From Aliagarivorans marinus DSM 23064 (GTDB lineage: Bacteria; Pseudomonadota; Gammaproteobacteria; Enterobacterales; Celerinatantimonadaceae), in NCBI RefSeq assembly GCF_000429485.1, contig NZ_AUBY01000023.1, positions 1 to 64,000 of the forward strand: a stretch of 64,000 nt of DNA, written 5' to 3'. The position numbers and the translations under genes were made by a program. Below are positions 39,076 through 47,926 of the stretch, in pieces. Positions within the stretch are counted from its first letter, which is position 1; each line of letters begins with the position of its first letter. The notes under the pieces were generated by a model, which was given only the letters and a program-made list of their open reading frames with translations, made no database searches and was not told the DNA's origin.

Positions 39076-39968
39076 TGACAACGATGAGTTTATCTAAGAT
39101 GTTCACCCGCGATGAGTATGATGAGCGCTCGCTGCCGCGGCGCGTATTTGGTGGCATAGGTACCCTATTTTTCTACGCGTTCTTGCTGCTATGTGCCTTT
39201 CTCAGTGTGTTTCCATTTATCTGGTCGGCCATTTTATCGACCCGGACCCGCTCCGAGATCTTCTCCTCTGAGCTGAGTCTGCAACTGGGTAATGCGCTGT
39301 TTGAGAACTATGAGTCGCTGATTGATACCCTGCCGTTCTGGAACTCGATGTTTAACAGTATCTATGTGTCAGGCCTTGGCACCGTGGTGTCGATACTGTT
39401 CTGCTCGATGGGGGGCTATGCCTTTGCGGTCTATCAGTTCCGCGGTAAAGGGGCGATCTTTGGCACCATGGTGGCATCGATGATGGTGCCGCCCATTTTA
39501 GGGCTGATTCCCTACTACATGATCATCCAGTATCTGGGCTTGTTGAACACGCGCTTGGCTCTATGGCTGCCGTTTACTGCAACCCCGTTTGCGATCTTCT
39601 TGGTGCGTCAGTATGTGATTGCCTCCATCCCAAGGGAGCTGATTGAGTCAGCCCGCATCGACGGTGCGGGCGAGTTCTCGATCTATTTCCGCATCGCGCT
39701 GCCGCTGATGAAGCCGGTGCTGGGTACGGTGGCTATCGTTCAGTTCGTATTCTTCTGGAATAACTTCCTGGCACCGCTGATTGTTACCTCCAGCCAAGAT
39801 ATGTATGTGGTGACCTTGGCGCTGCGCACGGTGCAGGGCCTGCCCAATACGCCGTGGGGGGCGGTGATGCTCGGAACAACCATATCGATTATGCCGATTG
39901 TCACCTTCTATCTGTTTGCTTCAAGGCAGATGATTGCGGGTCTAACCAGCGGGGCTGTAAAAGGCTAG
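39075..39968 (+). CDS. Sugar ABC transporter permease, second subunit (MalG/UgpE-like)
   Basis: 297 residues, six predicted membrane helices. The EAA loop reads PRELIESARIDGAGEFSIYF, the segment that docks the ATPase. No ATP-binding subunit follows, so a shared MsmK/UgpC-like ATPase elsewhere in the genome is needed. Operon ends at a terminator. Confidence 0.93.
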   Translation: MTTMSLSKMFTRDEYDERSLPRRVFGGIGTLFFYAFLLLCAFLSVFPFIWSAILSTRTRSEIFSSELSLQLGNALFENYESLIDTLPFWNSMFNSIYVSGLGTVVSILFCSMGGYAFAVYQFRGKGAIFGTMVASMMVPPILGLIPYYMIIQYLGLLNTRLALWLPFTATPFAIFLVRQYVIASIPRELIESARIDGAGEFSIYFRIALPLMKPVLGTVAIVQFVFFWNNFLAPLIVTSSQDMYVVTLALRTVQGLPNTPWGAVMLGTTISIMPIVTFYLFASRQMIAGLTSGAVKG

Positions 39969-39997
39969 CACTCTCATATCAAAGCAAGCCTAAGAAT

Positions 39998-40031
39998 AAA
40001 GCCATACCTTTGGGGATGGCTTTACTTTTTT
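39998..40031 (+). terminator. Terminator of the sugar transporter operon
   Basis: AAAGCCAT/ATGGCTTT stem with an inner ACC/GGT-like pair, then ACTTTTTT. Confidence 0.8.
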
Positions 40032-40078
40032 GACCGATTCTTCGACAATCCGCCGCGGTTTTTGTGTGGAAGTAGTCG

Positions 40079-40666
40079 ATGTTTGAATTCCCTTTGTTGA
40101 GTGTGGCGGCCCTAAGTTTCGTAGTGATTTTCGCTGCGGAGTTCGGCGATAAAAGCCAGATCGTTTGCATGACTTTGGCTGCGCAGCATCGTCCACTACG
40201 AGTGTTCCTAGGCGCAGCATCGGCGTTTGCTTTATTAAATTTACTTGCGGTCACCTTAGGCGCGAGCCTCGCTAGTTGGTTGCCGGAGACCCTGATTAGC
40301 GTGCTTGCAGCGGCATTGTTTGGCTATTTTGGGGTTCAGAGTTTACGCAATGCGGATGAGGATGACGAAGAGCTCGATTGCAGTCAAACCAAGCCGGGGC
40401 GAAGTGTTTTCCTGTCTACCTTTAGTATGATCTTTGTGGCAGAGCTGGGTGATAAAACCCAGATAGCCACTGCCACCATGAGTACTACCGAGTCGCCATT
40501 GGCGGTGTGGCTGGGCGCAACTTTAGCCTTAATCGCCACCTCTGCCATTGGTGTGGTGGTGGGCAACAAGTTGATTGCTCGCGTCAACCCTCTGTGGTTA
40601 CACCGAGTGAGTGGGGCGCTATTTTTGCTGATGGCCGTGCTCACCGTGTTGGAAATCTTGTTGTGA
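40079..40666 (+). CDS. GDT1/TMEM165 (UPF0016) family membrane transporter
   Basis: 195 residues, six hydrophobic helices in two repeats. Each repeat carries the family motif: EFGDKSQ near 22-28 and ELGDKTQ near 125-131 (E-x-G-D-[KR]-[ST]). Bacterial members such as Vibrio MneA export Mn(II); eukaryotic ones move Mn or Ca into the Golgi. I see no manganese riboswitch upstream. Monocistronic. Confidence 0.92.
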   Translation: MFEFPLLSVAALSFVVIFAAEFGDKSQIVCMTLAAQHRPLRVFLGAASAFALLNLLAVTLGASLASWLPETLISVLAAALFGYFGVQSLRNADEDDEELDCSQTKPGRSVFLSTFSMIFVAELGDKTQIATATMSTTESPLAVWLGATLALIATSAIGVVVGNKLIARVNPLWLHRVSGALFLLMAVLTVLEILL

Positions 40667-40839
40667 TTTCTAGCTGACTTCCTTTTAGCGTCTTTACGCT
40701 ATTTCGTTAAAGTATTGCGGGATCCGGCGGAACAAACCAACGATTCGTGATCCTGATCGCTCCTGCAAGTTTTCACTATTGTCCCTTCAAAAAGCGTAAT
40801 AGCTACCAAATCCCACTCTGGCATTGTAGTAACACCTGA

Positions 40840-40872
40840 AACCGATGCCATGGGCTGTTCCTCGCATCGGTT
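40840..40872 (+). promoter_or_regulatory. Hairpin in the leader of tal
   Basis: AACCGATGC (40840-40848) and GCATCGGTT (40864-40872) form a perfect 9-bp stem with a 15-nt loop, about 40 bases before tal. Role unknown; no T run follows. Confidence 0.4.
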
Positions 40873-40909
40873 GTTCGCTTACCTCAACTGAACGAAGGAC
40901 ATCGATCTT

Positions 40910-41869
40910 ATGAGTTCACTACTCGCTCAACTGAAACAATACACCACGGTTGTAGCTGATACCGGCGACCTGGATACCATGCGCAAGTTCTCTCCAGAAG
41001 ACGCTACCACTAACCCATCTTTGATCGTAAAAGCCTTGGGTCTGCCTGAATACTCAACCTTGCTGGCAGACGTTGCTGCATGGGCCAAAACCCAAAGCAA
41101 TGACCAAGCAGAGCAAATTGAAATGGCCGCCGACAAGCTGGTTGTCACCATTGGCTGTAAAGTTCTGGAGCTGGTGCCTGGCCGTATCTCTACCGAAGTT
41201 GACGCGCGTCTGTCGTTCGATACCGAAGCGAGTATTGCCAAAGCGCGTCGCCTGATTGAGCTGTATGAAGCCGCTGGCGTAAGCAAAGATCGCGTACTGA
41301 TCAAACTGGCGTCTACCTGGCAAGGCATCCGCGCCGCCGAGCAGCTGGAAAAAGAAGGCATCAACTGTAACCTGACCCTGCTGTTCTCATTCGCTCAAGC
41401 GCGTGCTTGTGCTGAAGCAGGCGTATTCCTGATTTCTCCGTTCGTTGGCCGTATCTTGGATTGGTACAAAGCCAAAGACGCTAACGCTGATTTCGCTGGC
41501 GCGAAAGATCCCGGCGTTATCTCAGTGACCGACATCTACAACTACTACAAAGAGCACGGCTACAACACCGTAGTGATGGGCGCAAGCTTCCGTAACATCG
41601 GTGAGATCGTTGAGCTGGCCGGTTGTGACCGTCTGACCATTGGCCCTGCGCTGCTAGAAGAGTTGGACAACACCGAAGCTGAGCTGGAAGTGCGTCTACA
41701 AGACAAAGGCGTAACGACCAACCGCCCAGAGCCCATGACTGAAGCTGCCTTCTACTGGGCACACAACGAAGATGCCATGGCCACCGAGAAGCTGGCTGAA
41801 GGTATCCGCGCGTTCGCCGTCGACCAGGAAAAACTGGACGCGATGCTGATTGAAGCGCTTAACGCTTAA
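40910..41869 (+). CDS. tal: Transaldolase
   Basis: 319 residues, the TalB-type length. It moves a dihydroxyacetone unit between sugar phosphates. [25 protein letters not shown]-type N-terminus, Schiff-base Lys in [13 protein letters not shown] near 132, and the second signature [13 protein letters not shown] are present. Followed 25 bases later by tkt, so the two are an operon. Confidence 0.97.
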   Translation: MSSLLAQLKQYTTVVADTGDLDTMRKFSPEDATTNPSLIVKALGLPEYSTLLADVAAWAKTQSNDQAEQIEMAADKLVVTIGCKVLELVPGRISTEVDARLSFDTEASIAKARRLIELYEAAGVSKDRVLIKLASTWQGIRAAEQLEKEGINCNLTLLFSFAQARACAEAGVFLISPFVGRILDWYKAKDANADFAGAKDPGVISVTDIYNYYKEHGYNTVVMGASFRNIGEIVELAGCDRLTIGPALLEELDNTEAELEVRLQDKGVTTNRPEPMTEAAFYWAHNEDAMATEKLAEGIRAFAVDQEKLDAMLIEALNA

Positions 41870-41894
41870 TTTTTTGAATACAGGAACATAGAAG

Positions 41895-43898
41895 ATGACT
41901 CATCCTCGTCAACGTTTCGCTAATGCTATCCGCGCTTTGAGCATGGACGGCGTACAGCAAGCTAAATCAGGTCACCCAGGCGCCCCAATGGGCATGGCTG
42001 ACATCGCCGAAGTACTGTGGCGTGACCACCTGAACCACAACCCAGCCAACCCTGCGTGGAGCAACCGCGACCGTTTCATTCTGTCGAACGGCCACGGCTC
42101 TATGCTGTTGTACTCGCTACTGCACCTGAGCGGCTACGCGCTACCCATCGAAGAGCTGAAAAACTTCCGTCAACTACACTCTAAGACTCCGGGTCACCCA
42201 GAGTACGGTTACGCGCCGGGCGTTGAGACCACCACTGGCCCTCTGGGCCAAGGTATTGCGAACGCAGTAGGTATGGCGCTAGCAGAGAAAATGCTGGGCG
42301 CTCAGTTCAACCGTGAAGGCCATGATATCGTTGATCACTACACCTACGCCTTCATGGGCGATGGCTGTTTGATGGAAGGTATCTCGCACGAAGTATGTTC
42401 ACTGGCCGGTACTCTAGGCCTGAACAAGCTGGTTGCCTTCTGGGATGACAACGGCATCTCTATTGACGGCCACGTTGAAGGTTGGTTCACCGACGACACC
42501 CCTGCACGTTTCGAGTCTTACGGCTGGCACGTAATCCGCGGTGTAGACGGTCACGATCCAGAAGCGATCAACGCTGCTATCGAAGCGGCGAAAGCAGAAA
42601 CGGCTAAGCCTACTCTGATTTGTACCAAGACCATCATCGGTTTCGGTTCACCTAACAAGTCTGGTTCTCACGACTGTCACGGCGCCCCACTGGGTGACGA
42701 AGAAATCAAGGCAGCGCGCGAGTTCCTGGGCTGGGAGCACCCTGCATTTGAAATCCCTGCTGACGTATACGAAGCATGGGATGGTAAAGGCAAAGGTGGC
42801 GAGCAAGAGAAAGCTTGGGACGCTAAGTTCGAAGCGTACAAAAAAGCGCACCCAGAGCTGGCTGCTGAATACGCACGTCGCGTAACTGGCGAGCTACCAG
42901 AGAACTGGAAAGCTGAAACTGCAGCGCTGCTAAGCCGTCTGCAAAACGAGCCTGCGAACATTGCTAGCCGTCAAGCCTCTAAGAACACTCTGGACGTAAT
43001 CGGTAAGATTTTGCCAGAACTGCTGGGTGGCTCTGCTGACCTTGCGCCATCTAACCTAACCTTCCACGCCAGCTCTAAGTCTGTGACTGGAGAAGATGCC
43101 TCTGGTAACTACATCCACTACGGTGTACGTGAGTTCGGTATGAGCGCCATGCAGAACGGTATCGCTCTGCACGGTGGTTTTGTTCCTTACAGCGCTACCT
43201 TCCTGATGTTTATGGAATACGCGCGTAACGCAGTACGTATGGCTGCGCTGATGAAGCAGCGTTCTATCTTCGTTTACACGCACGACTCTATCGGTCTGGG
43301 TGAAGATGGCCCGACTCACCAGCCGGTTGAGCAAGTAGCTAGCCTACGTCTGACTCCAAACATGGAAACCTGGCGTCCTTGTGACCAAGTTGAGTCAGCG
43401 GCTTCTTGGATCAATGCGGTTGAGCGTGTTGACGGCCCAAGTGCACTGATCTTTTCTCGCCAAGGTCTGGCTCAGCAAAAACGTAGTGCCGAGCAGCTAG
43501 AGCAAATCAGCCGTGGTGCTTACATCCTGAAAGACAGCGCGGCTGCGCCTGAGCTGATTCTGATTGCAACCGGTTCTGAAGTTGAGCTGGCTGTTGAAGC
43601 TGCCGCTAAGCTGACTGAGCAAGGCAAACAAGTTCGCGTTGTGTCTATGCCTTGTAGTGAGCGTTTCGACAAGCAAGATGCAGCTTACCGTGAAGCGGTA
43701 CTGCCAAGCAGCGTGCGCGCACGTGTAGCCATCGAAGCACTGTCTGCAGACTTCTGGGGCAAGTACGTTGGCCTGGACGGTGCAACTGTAGGTATGACTA
43801 CCTTCGGTGAATCTGCGCCAGCCGGTGAGCTGTTCAAGATGTTTGGCTTCACGGTTGAAAACGTGGTTGATACTGCGTTGACTGTGCTGGCCAAATAA
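41895..43898 (+). CDS. tkt: Transketolase
   Basis: 667 residues. This thiamin-diphosphate enzyme moves two-carbon units in the pentose phosphate pathway. N-terminal [20 protein letters not shown] with catalytic His near 26, ThDP motif [19 protein letters not shown] and DDNGISIDG, the [12 protein letters not shown] pyrimidine-domain motif, and a C-terminal domain with [13 protein letters not shown]. Its cofactor is made from the thi genes on the minus strand further on. Confidence 0.98.
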   Translation: MTHPRQRFANAIRALSMDGVQQAKSGHPGAPMGMADIAEVLWRDHLNHNPANPAWSNRDRFILSNGHGSMLLYSLLHLSGYALPIEELKNFRQLHSKTPGHPEYGYAPGVETTTGPLGQGIANAVGMALAEKMLGAQFNREGHDIVDHYTYAFMGDGCLMEGISHEVCSLAGTLGLNKLVAFWDDNGISIDGHVEGWFTDDTPARFESYGWHVIRGVDGHDPEAINAAIEAAKAETAKPTLICTKTIIGFGSPNKSGSHDCHGAPLGDEEIKAAREFLGWEHPAFEIPADVYEAWDGKGKGGEQEKAWDAKFEAYKKAHPELAAEYARRVTGELPENWKAETAALLSRLQNEPANIASRQASKNTLDVIGKILPELLGGSADLAPSNLTFHASSKSVTGEDASGNYIHYGVREFGMSAMQNGIALHGGFVPYSATFLMFMEYARNAVRMAALMKQRSIFVYTHDSIGLGEDGPTHQPVEQVASLRLTPNMETWRPCDQVESAASWINAVERVDGPSALIFSRQGLAQQKRSAEQLEQISRGAYILKDSAAAPELILIATGSEVELAVEAAAKLTEQGKQVRVVSMPCSERFDKQDAAYREAVLPSSVRARVAIEALSADFWGKYVGLDGATVGMTTFGESAPAGELFKMFGFTVENVVDTALTVLAK

Positions 43899-43919
43899 GC
43901 CAGTTTTCACCAGTGTTAG

Positions 43920-43947
43920 AAGGCAAGCCTGCGGGCTTGCCTTTTTT
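43920..43947 (+). terminator. Terminator of tal-tkt
   Basis: AAGGCAAGCC/GGCTTGCCTT perfect 10-bp stem with a 4-nt loop and a T run. Confidence 0.93.
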
Positions 43948-44032
43948 GATCCTGCGACCGATTGGATGAATGAACGCAGTGAGTTTGAGCAAGCCTTGCC
44001 ATAAGCTTGATTTTAGCTTTATGAAAACCACT

Positions 44033-44053
44033 GTTAAACACAGGGTTAAACAC
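44033..44053. promoter_or_regulatory. Direct repeats GTTAAACAC upstream of xylA
   Basis: GTTAAACAC occurs at 44033-44041 and 44045-44053, one helical turn apart (12 bases centre to centre), and may bind a regulator. The rest of 43948-44248 contains the xylA promoter region and no gene. Confidence 0.35.
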
Positions 44054-44248
44054 TTGTAAATAACCATAACAAAACCAGATATCTTAAAGATCGGGCGATT
44101 AAAACGGGAGTTAGCGCACGAAAAGCAAATAGCTGAAATTGGTCGCCACTTTTCATAATTGGCAACGTTCTCACGGGGGTGAAAAATGGCTCCACACAAC
44201 GGGAGAGTTGGCTCTCCACAACGATTAACCACCAAGGAGCACGTTCAG

Positions 44249-45568
44249 ATGTCTCAATATTTTGCTGATTTTGACAAGGTCAAGTTCGAAGGGCCAGAGT
44301 CTACTAACCCGCTAGCTTTCCGCCACTATGACGCCAACAAAGTTGTACTGGGCAAAACCATGGCTGAGCACCTGCGCTTTGCTGCTTGCTACTGGCACAA
44401 CTTCTGCTGGAACGGTTTTGATATCTTCGGTGAAGGTACCTTTGACCGTCCATGGTTCAAAGCTGGCAGCGAGATGGATGTGGCTAAAGCGAAAGCCGAT
44501 GTTGCGTTCGACCTGTTCACCAAGCTGGGCGTGAACTACTACTCGTTCCACGATGTTGACGTAGCCCCAGGCGGCAACTCAATCCGTGAGTACAAAGAAA
44601 ACATGGCCGTGATGATGGACGTGTTGGCTAAGAAACAAGAAGAAACTGGCATGAAGCTAATGTGGGGCACCGCGAACGCGTTCTCTCACAAGCGTTACAT
44701 GTCTGGTGCGGGCTCTAACCCGAACCCAGAAATCTTCGCTTACGCAGCTGCACAAGTATTCACTGCCATGAATGCCACTAAAGCACTGGGCGGTGAGAAC
44801 TACGTACTGTGGGGCGGCCGTGAAGGTTACGAAACCCTGCTGAACACCGACCTGCGTCAAGAACGTGAGCAGCTAGGTCGTTTCTTCCAGATGGTTGTCG
44901 AGCACAAGCATAAGATTGGCTTCAAAGGCACCCTGCTGATCGAGCCTAAGCCTGCTGAGCCTACCAAGCACCAGTACGACTACGACACTGCCACTGTATA
45001 CGGCTTCCTGAAGCAATTCGGCCTGGAAGACGAAGTGAAAGTAAACATCGAAGTTAACCACGCTACCTTGGCTGGCCACTCGTTCCACCATGAGATTGCC
45101 ACTGCGATTTCTCTGGGTCTGTTCGGTTCTATTGATGCTAACCGCGGTGATGCACAACTAGGTTGGGATACTGACCAGTTCCCGAACAGCGTTGAAGAGT
45201 GGACCCCAGTAATGTACGACATCCTGCGCTCTGGCGGTTTCACCACCGGCGGCCTGATGTTCGATACCAAACTGCGTCGTCAATCTATCGATGCGGCAGA
45301 CTTCTTCCACGGTCACGTTGGCGGCATGGATACTTGTGCTTTGGCACTTGAGAAAGCAGCTGCACTGATTGAAAGCGAAGAGCTAAGCAAGAAAGTTGCA
45401 GAGCGCTACGCTGGTTGGAGCGGCGACTTCGGTAAAGCGATTATGACTGGCGACCACAGCCTGGAGTCTATCGCGAACTACGCCTTCGACAACAACATCG
45501 ACCCACAACACGTGTCTGGTCAACAAGAGCTGCTAGAGAATATCGTTAACAAGCATATCTTTAAGTAA
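44249..45568 (+). CDS. xylA: Xylose isomerase
   Basis: 439 residues from the ATG at 44249 with AAGGAG upstream; E. coli XylA has 440. It converts xylose to xylulose in a metal-dependent TIM barrel. [10 protein letters not shown] with the catalytic His near 102, [15 protein letters not shown], and [18 protein letters not shown] with metal ligands are all present. No xylulokinase, xylose transporter or xylR gene adjoins it; tal-tkt is immediately upstream behind a terminator. Confidence 0.96.
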   Translation: MSQYFADFDKVKFEGPESTNPLAFRHYDANKVVLGKTMAEHLRFAACYWHNFCWNGFDIFGEGTFDRPWFKAGSEMDVAKAKADVAFDLFTKLGVNYYSFHDVDVAPGGNSIREYKENMAVMMDVLAKKQEETGMKLMWGTANAFSHKRYMSGAGSNPNPEIFAYAAAQVFTAMNATKALGGENYVLWGGREGYETLLNTDLRQEREQLGRFFQMVVEHKHKIGFKGTLLIEPKPAEPTKHQYDYDTATVYGFLKQFGLEDEVKVNIEVNHATLAGHSFHHEIATAISLGLFGSIDANRGDAQLGWDTDQFPNSVEEWTPVMYDILRSGGFTTGGLMFDTKLRRQSIDAADFFHGHVGGMDTCALALEKAAALIESEELSKKVAERYAGWSGDFGKAIMTGDHSLESIANYAFDNNIDPQHVSGQQELLENIVNKHIFK

Positions 45569-45588
45569 GTACTTGCTATCGCGATAAC

Positions 45589-45617
45589 AAAGAGCTGGCA
45601 GTTGCCAGCTCTTTTTG
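45589..45617. terminator. Terminator after xylA, usable in both directions
   Basis: AAAGAGCTGGCA/TGCCAGCTCTTT perfect 12-bp stem with a 2-base centre and a T run after it; the convergent ygbA-like gene ends 11 bases away. Confidence 0.9.
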
Positions 45618-45627
45618 TATCTGCGGT

Positions 45628-46050
45628 TTACTTGTGTTTGCTTTGACTGAGCCGCCTACTGCGGTTGGATGCCCCGGCCTCTGGCTTTTCCGGAAGCGGC
45701 GCTCGCTCGTACAGTAAGTGCTTTATCGCCAGTATCGGGTGGTGCAGCAGCATACGTGGCCCGGCGTAACGCATAATGGCCTGCATATGTTGCTTCGGCT
45801 CGGGCTTATAGCAGTGGATGGGGCAGCGGTTGCAGGTGGGTTTAGCCTCGCCGTAGGGGCAACGGTCCAGGCGCAGCTTCGCGTATTCAAGTAGCGCGGC
45901 GCAATCGGTGCAAGGGCCAGATGTGCAAAGGCCAGATCTGCAAGGGCTAAGCGTGCTGCGATGCTGCTGCCGGCAGTAGATCTCCACCATGGCTCGCACG
46001 GTTTCAAACTCACGCAGCAACCTACCGTAGAGTATCAGTTGTTGTGGCAT
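45628..46050 (-). CDS. ygbA: YgbA-like protein (nitrous-oxide-stimulated promoter family)
   Basis: About 140 residues from the ATG at 46050; a TTG at 46089 would extend it by 13. The family pattern is clear: REFETVRAMVEIYCRQQH then a cysteine-rich core with CTDCAALLEYAKLRLDRCPY and KPTCNRCPIHCYKPE, then MQAIMRYAGPRMLLHHP. The clustered Cys suggest an iron-sulfur or zinc site. In enteric bacteria ygbA is induced by nitric oxide through NsrR and helps recovery from nitrosative stress. Confidence 0.9.
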   Translation of the reverse strand: MPQQLILYGRLLREFETVRAMVEIYCRQQHRSTLSPCRSGLCTSGPCTDCAALLEYAKLRLDRCPYGEAKPTCNRCPIHCYKPEPKQHMQAIMRYAGPRMLLHHPILAIKHLLYERAPLPEKPEAGASNRSRRLSQSKHK

Positions 46051-46144
46051 ATCTTCGTTATTCGCTATCTGCTGTGAATAGCTTAACAAATTCGCCTGAC
46101 AGGCATAGACTCGCAGATCACGACTTGGTCAGCGGAGCAAACCA

Positions 46145-46549
46145 ATGAAAATCGAACATATCGGCCTGTGGGTGCACGACCTTGAGGTGATGAAGGCCTT
46201 CTATGAGCGCTACTTTGGGGCAAGCGCCGGAGAGCGTTATCACAATCCCGCTAAGCAGTTTCAATCCTACTTTCTCAGTTTTCCGCCTTCTCCGGGCGCT
46301 TCGTCCTCAGCAAAAGGCGCTCGGCTGGAGCTGATGCACCGACCGGGTTTGGCAACTGGGCAAGAAGATGCAGTGGGGTGGGCGCACCTAGCCATCGAGT
46401 TGGGTAGCAAGCTGGCGGTGGACCAACTCAGCCAGCGGCTGGTGGATGATGGCTACACCTTGGCCGATGGCCCCAGAACCACCGGCGATGGCTACTATGA
46501 AGCCGTCGTGCTCGACCCAGAGGGCAACCGCTTGGAGCTGTGCGAGTAG
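46145..46549 (+). CDS. VOC/glyoxalase family protein
   Basis: 134 residues, two beta-alpha-beta-beta-beta modules. Possible metal residues are His5 (KIEHIGLWV), Glu in ARLELMHRP, His in VGWAHLAIEL and Glu in GNRLELCE, the order found in glyoxalase I-like enzymes. Substrate not predictable. Divergent from the ygbA-like gene. Confidence 0.88.
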   Translation: MKIEHIGLWVHDLEVMKAFYERYFGASAGERYHNPAKQFQSYFLSFPPSPGASSSAKGARLELMHRPGLATGQEDAVGWAHLAIELGSKLAVDQLSQRLVDDGYTLADGPRTTGDGYYEAVVLDPEGNRLELCE

Positions 46550-46587
46550 CCCGCTATTCCGCCAGTTAGCGCTAATGGCGTGCGGGG

Positions 46588-46827
46588 CTAGGATTTCAGT
46601 TTGTTGACGATAAATAGCAGCAGCACCGCACCGACCACCGCGGTGACCAACGAGCCGACCAGGCCGCTGCTGCTCAATCCCAGCAAGGAGAACAGCAGGC
46701 CACCTAACACCGAGCCTATCACCCCGACCACAATGTTCCCCAGCACGCCAAAGCCCGAGCCCTTCATGATCTTACCCGCCAGCCAGCCGGCCAGCGCGCC
46801 GATAATCAAAAACAGTACCAAACCCAT
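46588..46827 (-). CDS. GlsB/YeaQ/YmgE family small membrane protein
   Basis: 79 residues, three glycine-rich membrane helices (LIIGALAGWLAGKIMKGSGF, NIVVGVIGSVLGGLL, LVTAVVGAVLLLFIV). Members are transglycosylase-associated-like stress proteins of the inner membrane, often under stationary-phase control. Preceded by GAGGAGAAAACC, a good ribosome site. Confidence 0.92.
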   Translation of the reverse strand: MGLVLFLIIGALAGWLAGKIMKGSGFGVLGNIVVGVIGSVLGGLLFSLLGLSSSGLVGSLVTAVVGAVLLLFIVNKLKS

Positions 46828-46954
46828 GGTTTTCTCCTCGTTGCTAATTTGTTATGTGCTCGGATGCTAAGTGCCCGGCAAAACTCATTGAATAAAATTG
46901 GCGACAAAAAACTTTTGTGACTAAATTGTCATTAATGTTTTTTCGGAGTGCTCC

Positions 46955-47797
46955 ATGACTCGATGCCACGCATTAACTCTCGCACTATTGGGTGTGCCTA
47001 GCTTGCACTGCGCCGCTGAGCAAACCGTGCCACTGATGCTCGCTACTAACTATAGCCAAGGGCGCGATGTTAGCGGGCTGTGGTACAGCGAGAAATACGA
47101 CGGTATCCGCGCCTTCTGGGATGGCCAACAGATGTTGAGCCGTAGTGGTTTACCGCTGGCCATACCCGATAGCCTGCTGGCCGAGCTGCCCAAGCAGCAA
47201 TTGGATGGTGAACTGTGGCTGGGCCGGGGCCAGTTTGAAAGCCTGTTGGGCTTGGTGAAGCGCGGCCAGCCGGCTGACCCCGACTGGCAGACACTGCGGT
47301 TTATGGTATTCGACAGGCCGGATTTCCCCGGCGACTATCAGCTGCGCTATCAGCAGCTGCCCGCGCTGCTAGCGGATGTGAGCTGGGCGGAAGTGGTGCA
47401 GTACCAAGCGGTGGCTGACCCGGACTTTCTGCGCAAACAGCTGATGAGTGTTGAGCAACAAGGCGGTGAAGGGCTGATCATTCGCGACCCGCAAAGCCTG
47501 TATATTCCGGGGCGTTCACAAGGCTTTATCAAGTACAAAACCTATCAGGACGGCGAGGCGAAGGTGGTTGGCTATAGCCCGGGAAAGGGCAAGTACCAAG
47601 GGATGCTGGGGGCATTGATCGTAGAAGCGGCCGATGGTCGGCGCTTTAAACTGGGCAGCGGTTTTAGCGATGAGCAGCGGCGCAATCCCCCAAGGTTGGG
47701 TAGCTGGGTGGAATATCACTACAACGGATTAACTGGCAACGATACGCCGCGTTTCGCGCGATTTGTGCGTGATCTAAGCGAACTTTCCACGCGCTGA
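46955..47797 (+). CDS. Exported minimal ATP-dependent DNA ligase (LigE-like)
   Basis: 280 residues. Nucleotidyltransferase motif I is EKYDGIRAFWDG with the adenylated Lys near 47; motif III-like LRFMVFDRP, motif IV EGLIIRD and motif V GFIKYKTYQDGEAKVVG follow, then an OB-fold. There is no extra DNA-binding domain. The first 22 residues (MTRCHALTLALLGVPSLHCA) form a signal peptide, so the enzyme is probably periplasmic, as described for Lig E in Neisseria and Haemophilus relatives, where it is linked to extracellular DNA or transformation. NAD-dependent LigA would be encoded elsewhere. Confidence 0.9.
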   Translation: MTRCHALTLALLGVPSLHCAAEQTVPLMLATNYSQGRDVSGLWYSEKYDGIRAFWDGQQMLSRSGLPLAIPDSLLAELPKQQLDGELWLGRGQFESLLGLVKRGQPADPDWQTLRFMVFDRPDFPGDYQLRYQQLPALLADVSWAEVVQYQAVADPDFLRKQLMSVEQQGGEGLIIRDPQSLYIPGRSQGFIKYKTYQDGEAKVVGYSPGKGKYQGMLGALIVEAADGRRFKLGSGFSDEQRRNPPRLGSWVEYHYNGLTGNDTPRFARFVRDLSELSTR

Positions 47798-47926
47798 TTC
47801 TCACGCGCGACAGTTCCACTTTGTAAGCCAGCCTTGTCGGACTGGCCGCATCTTTATTGTCAAAAAATAAAATGTTTTTTGTCACTTATCTATACTTTAC
47901 CAATTACTCAGTTAAACGTTTACGGA

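Noticed and set aside
39969-40078. Manganese (yybP-ykoY) riboswitch before the GDT1-family gene
   Set aside because: The conserved GGGGAGUAG-type core and the three-way junction cannot be found; the only strong structure is the terminator of the previous operon.
40831-40848. CTGAAACCGATGCC before tal as another copy of the LacI operator
   Set aside because: Only part of the motif matches, the palindrome is lost, and the bases form the left arm of a perfect leader hairpin instead.
47858-47884. AT-rich repeat TTGTCA...TTGTCA with A and T runs before the diguanylate cyclase gene
   Set aside because: The symmetry is mainly due to homopolymer runs and no flanking evidence supports a regulatory site or terminator.
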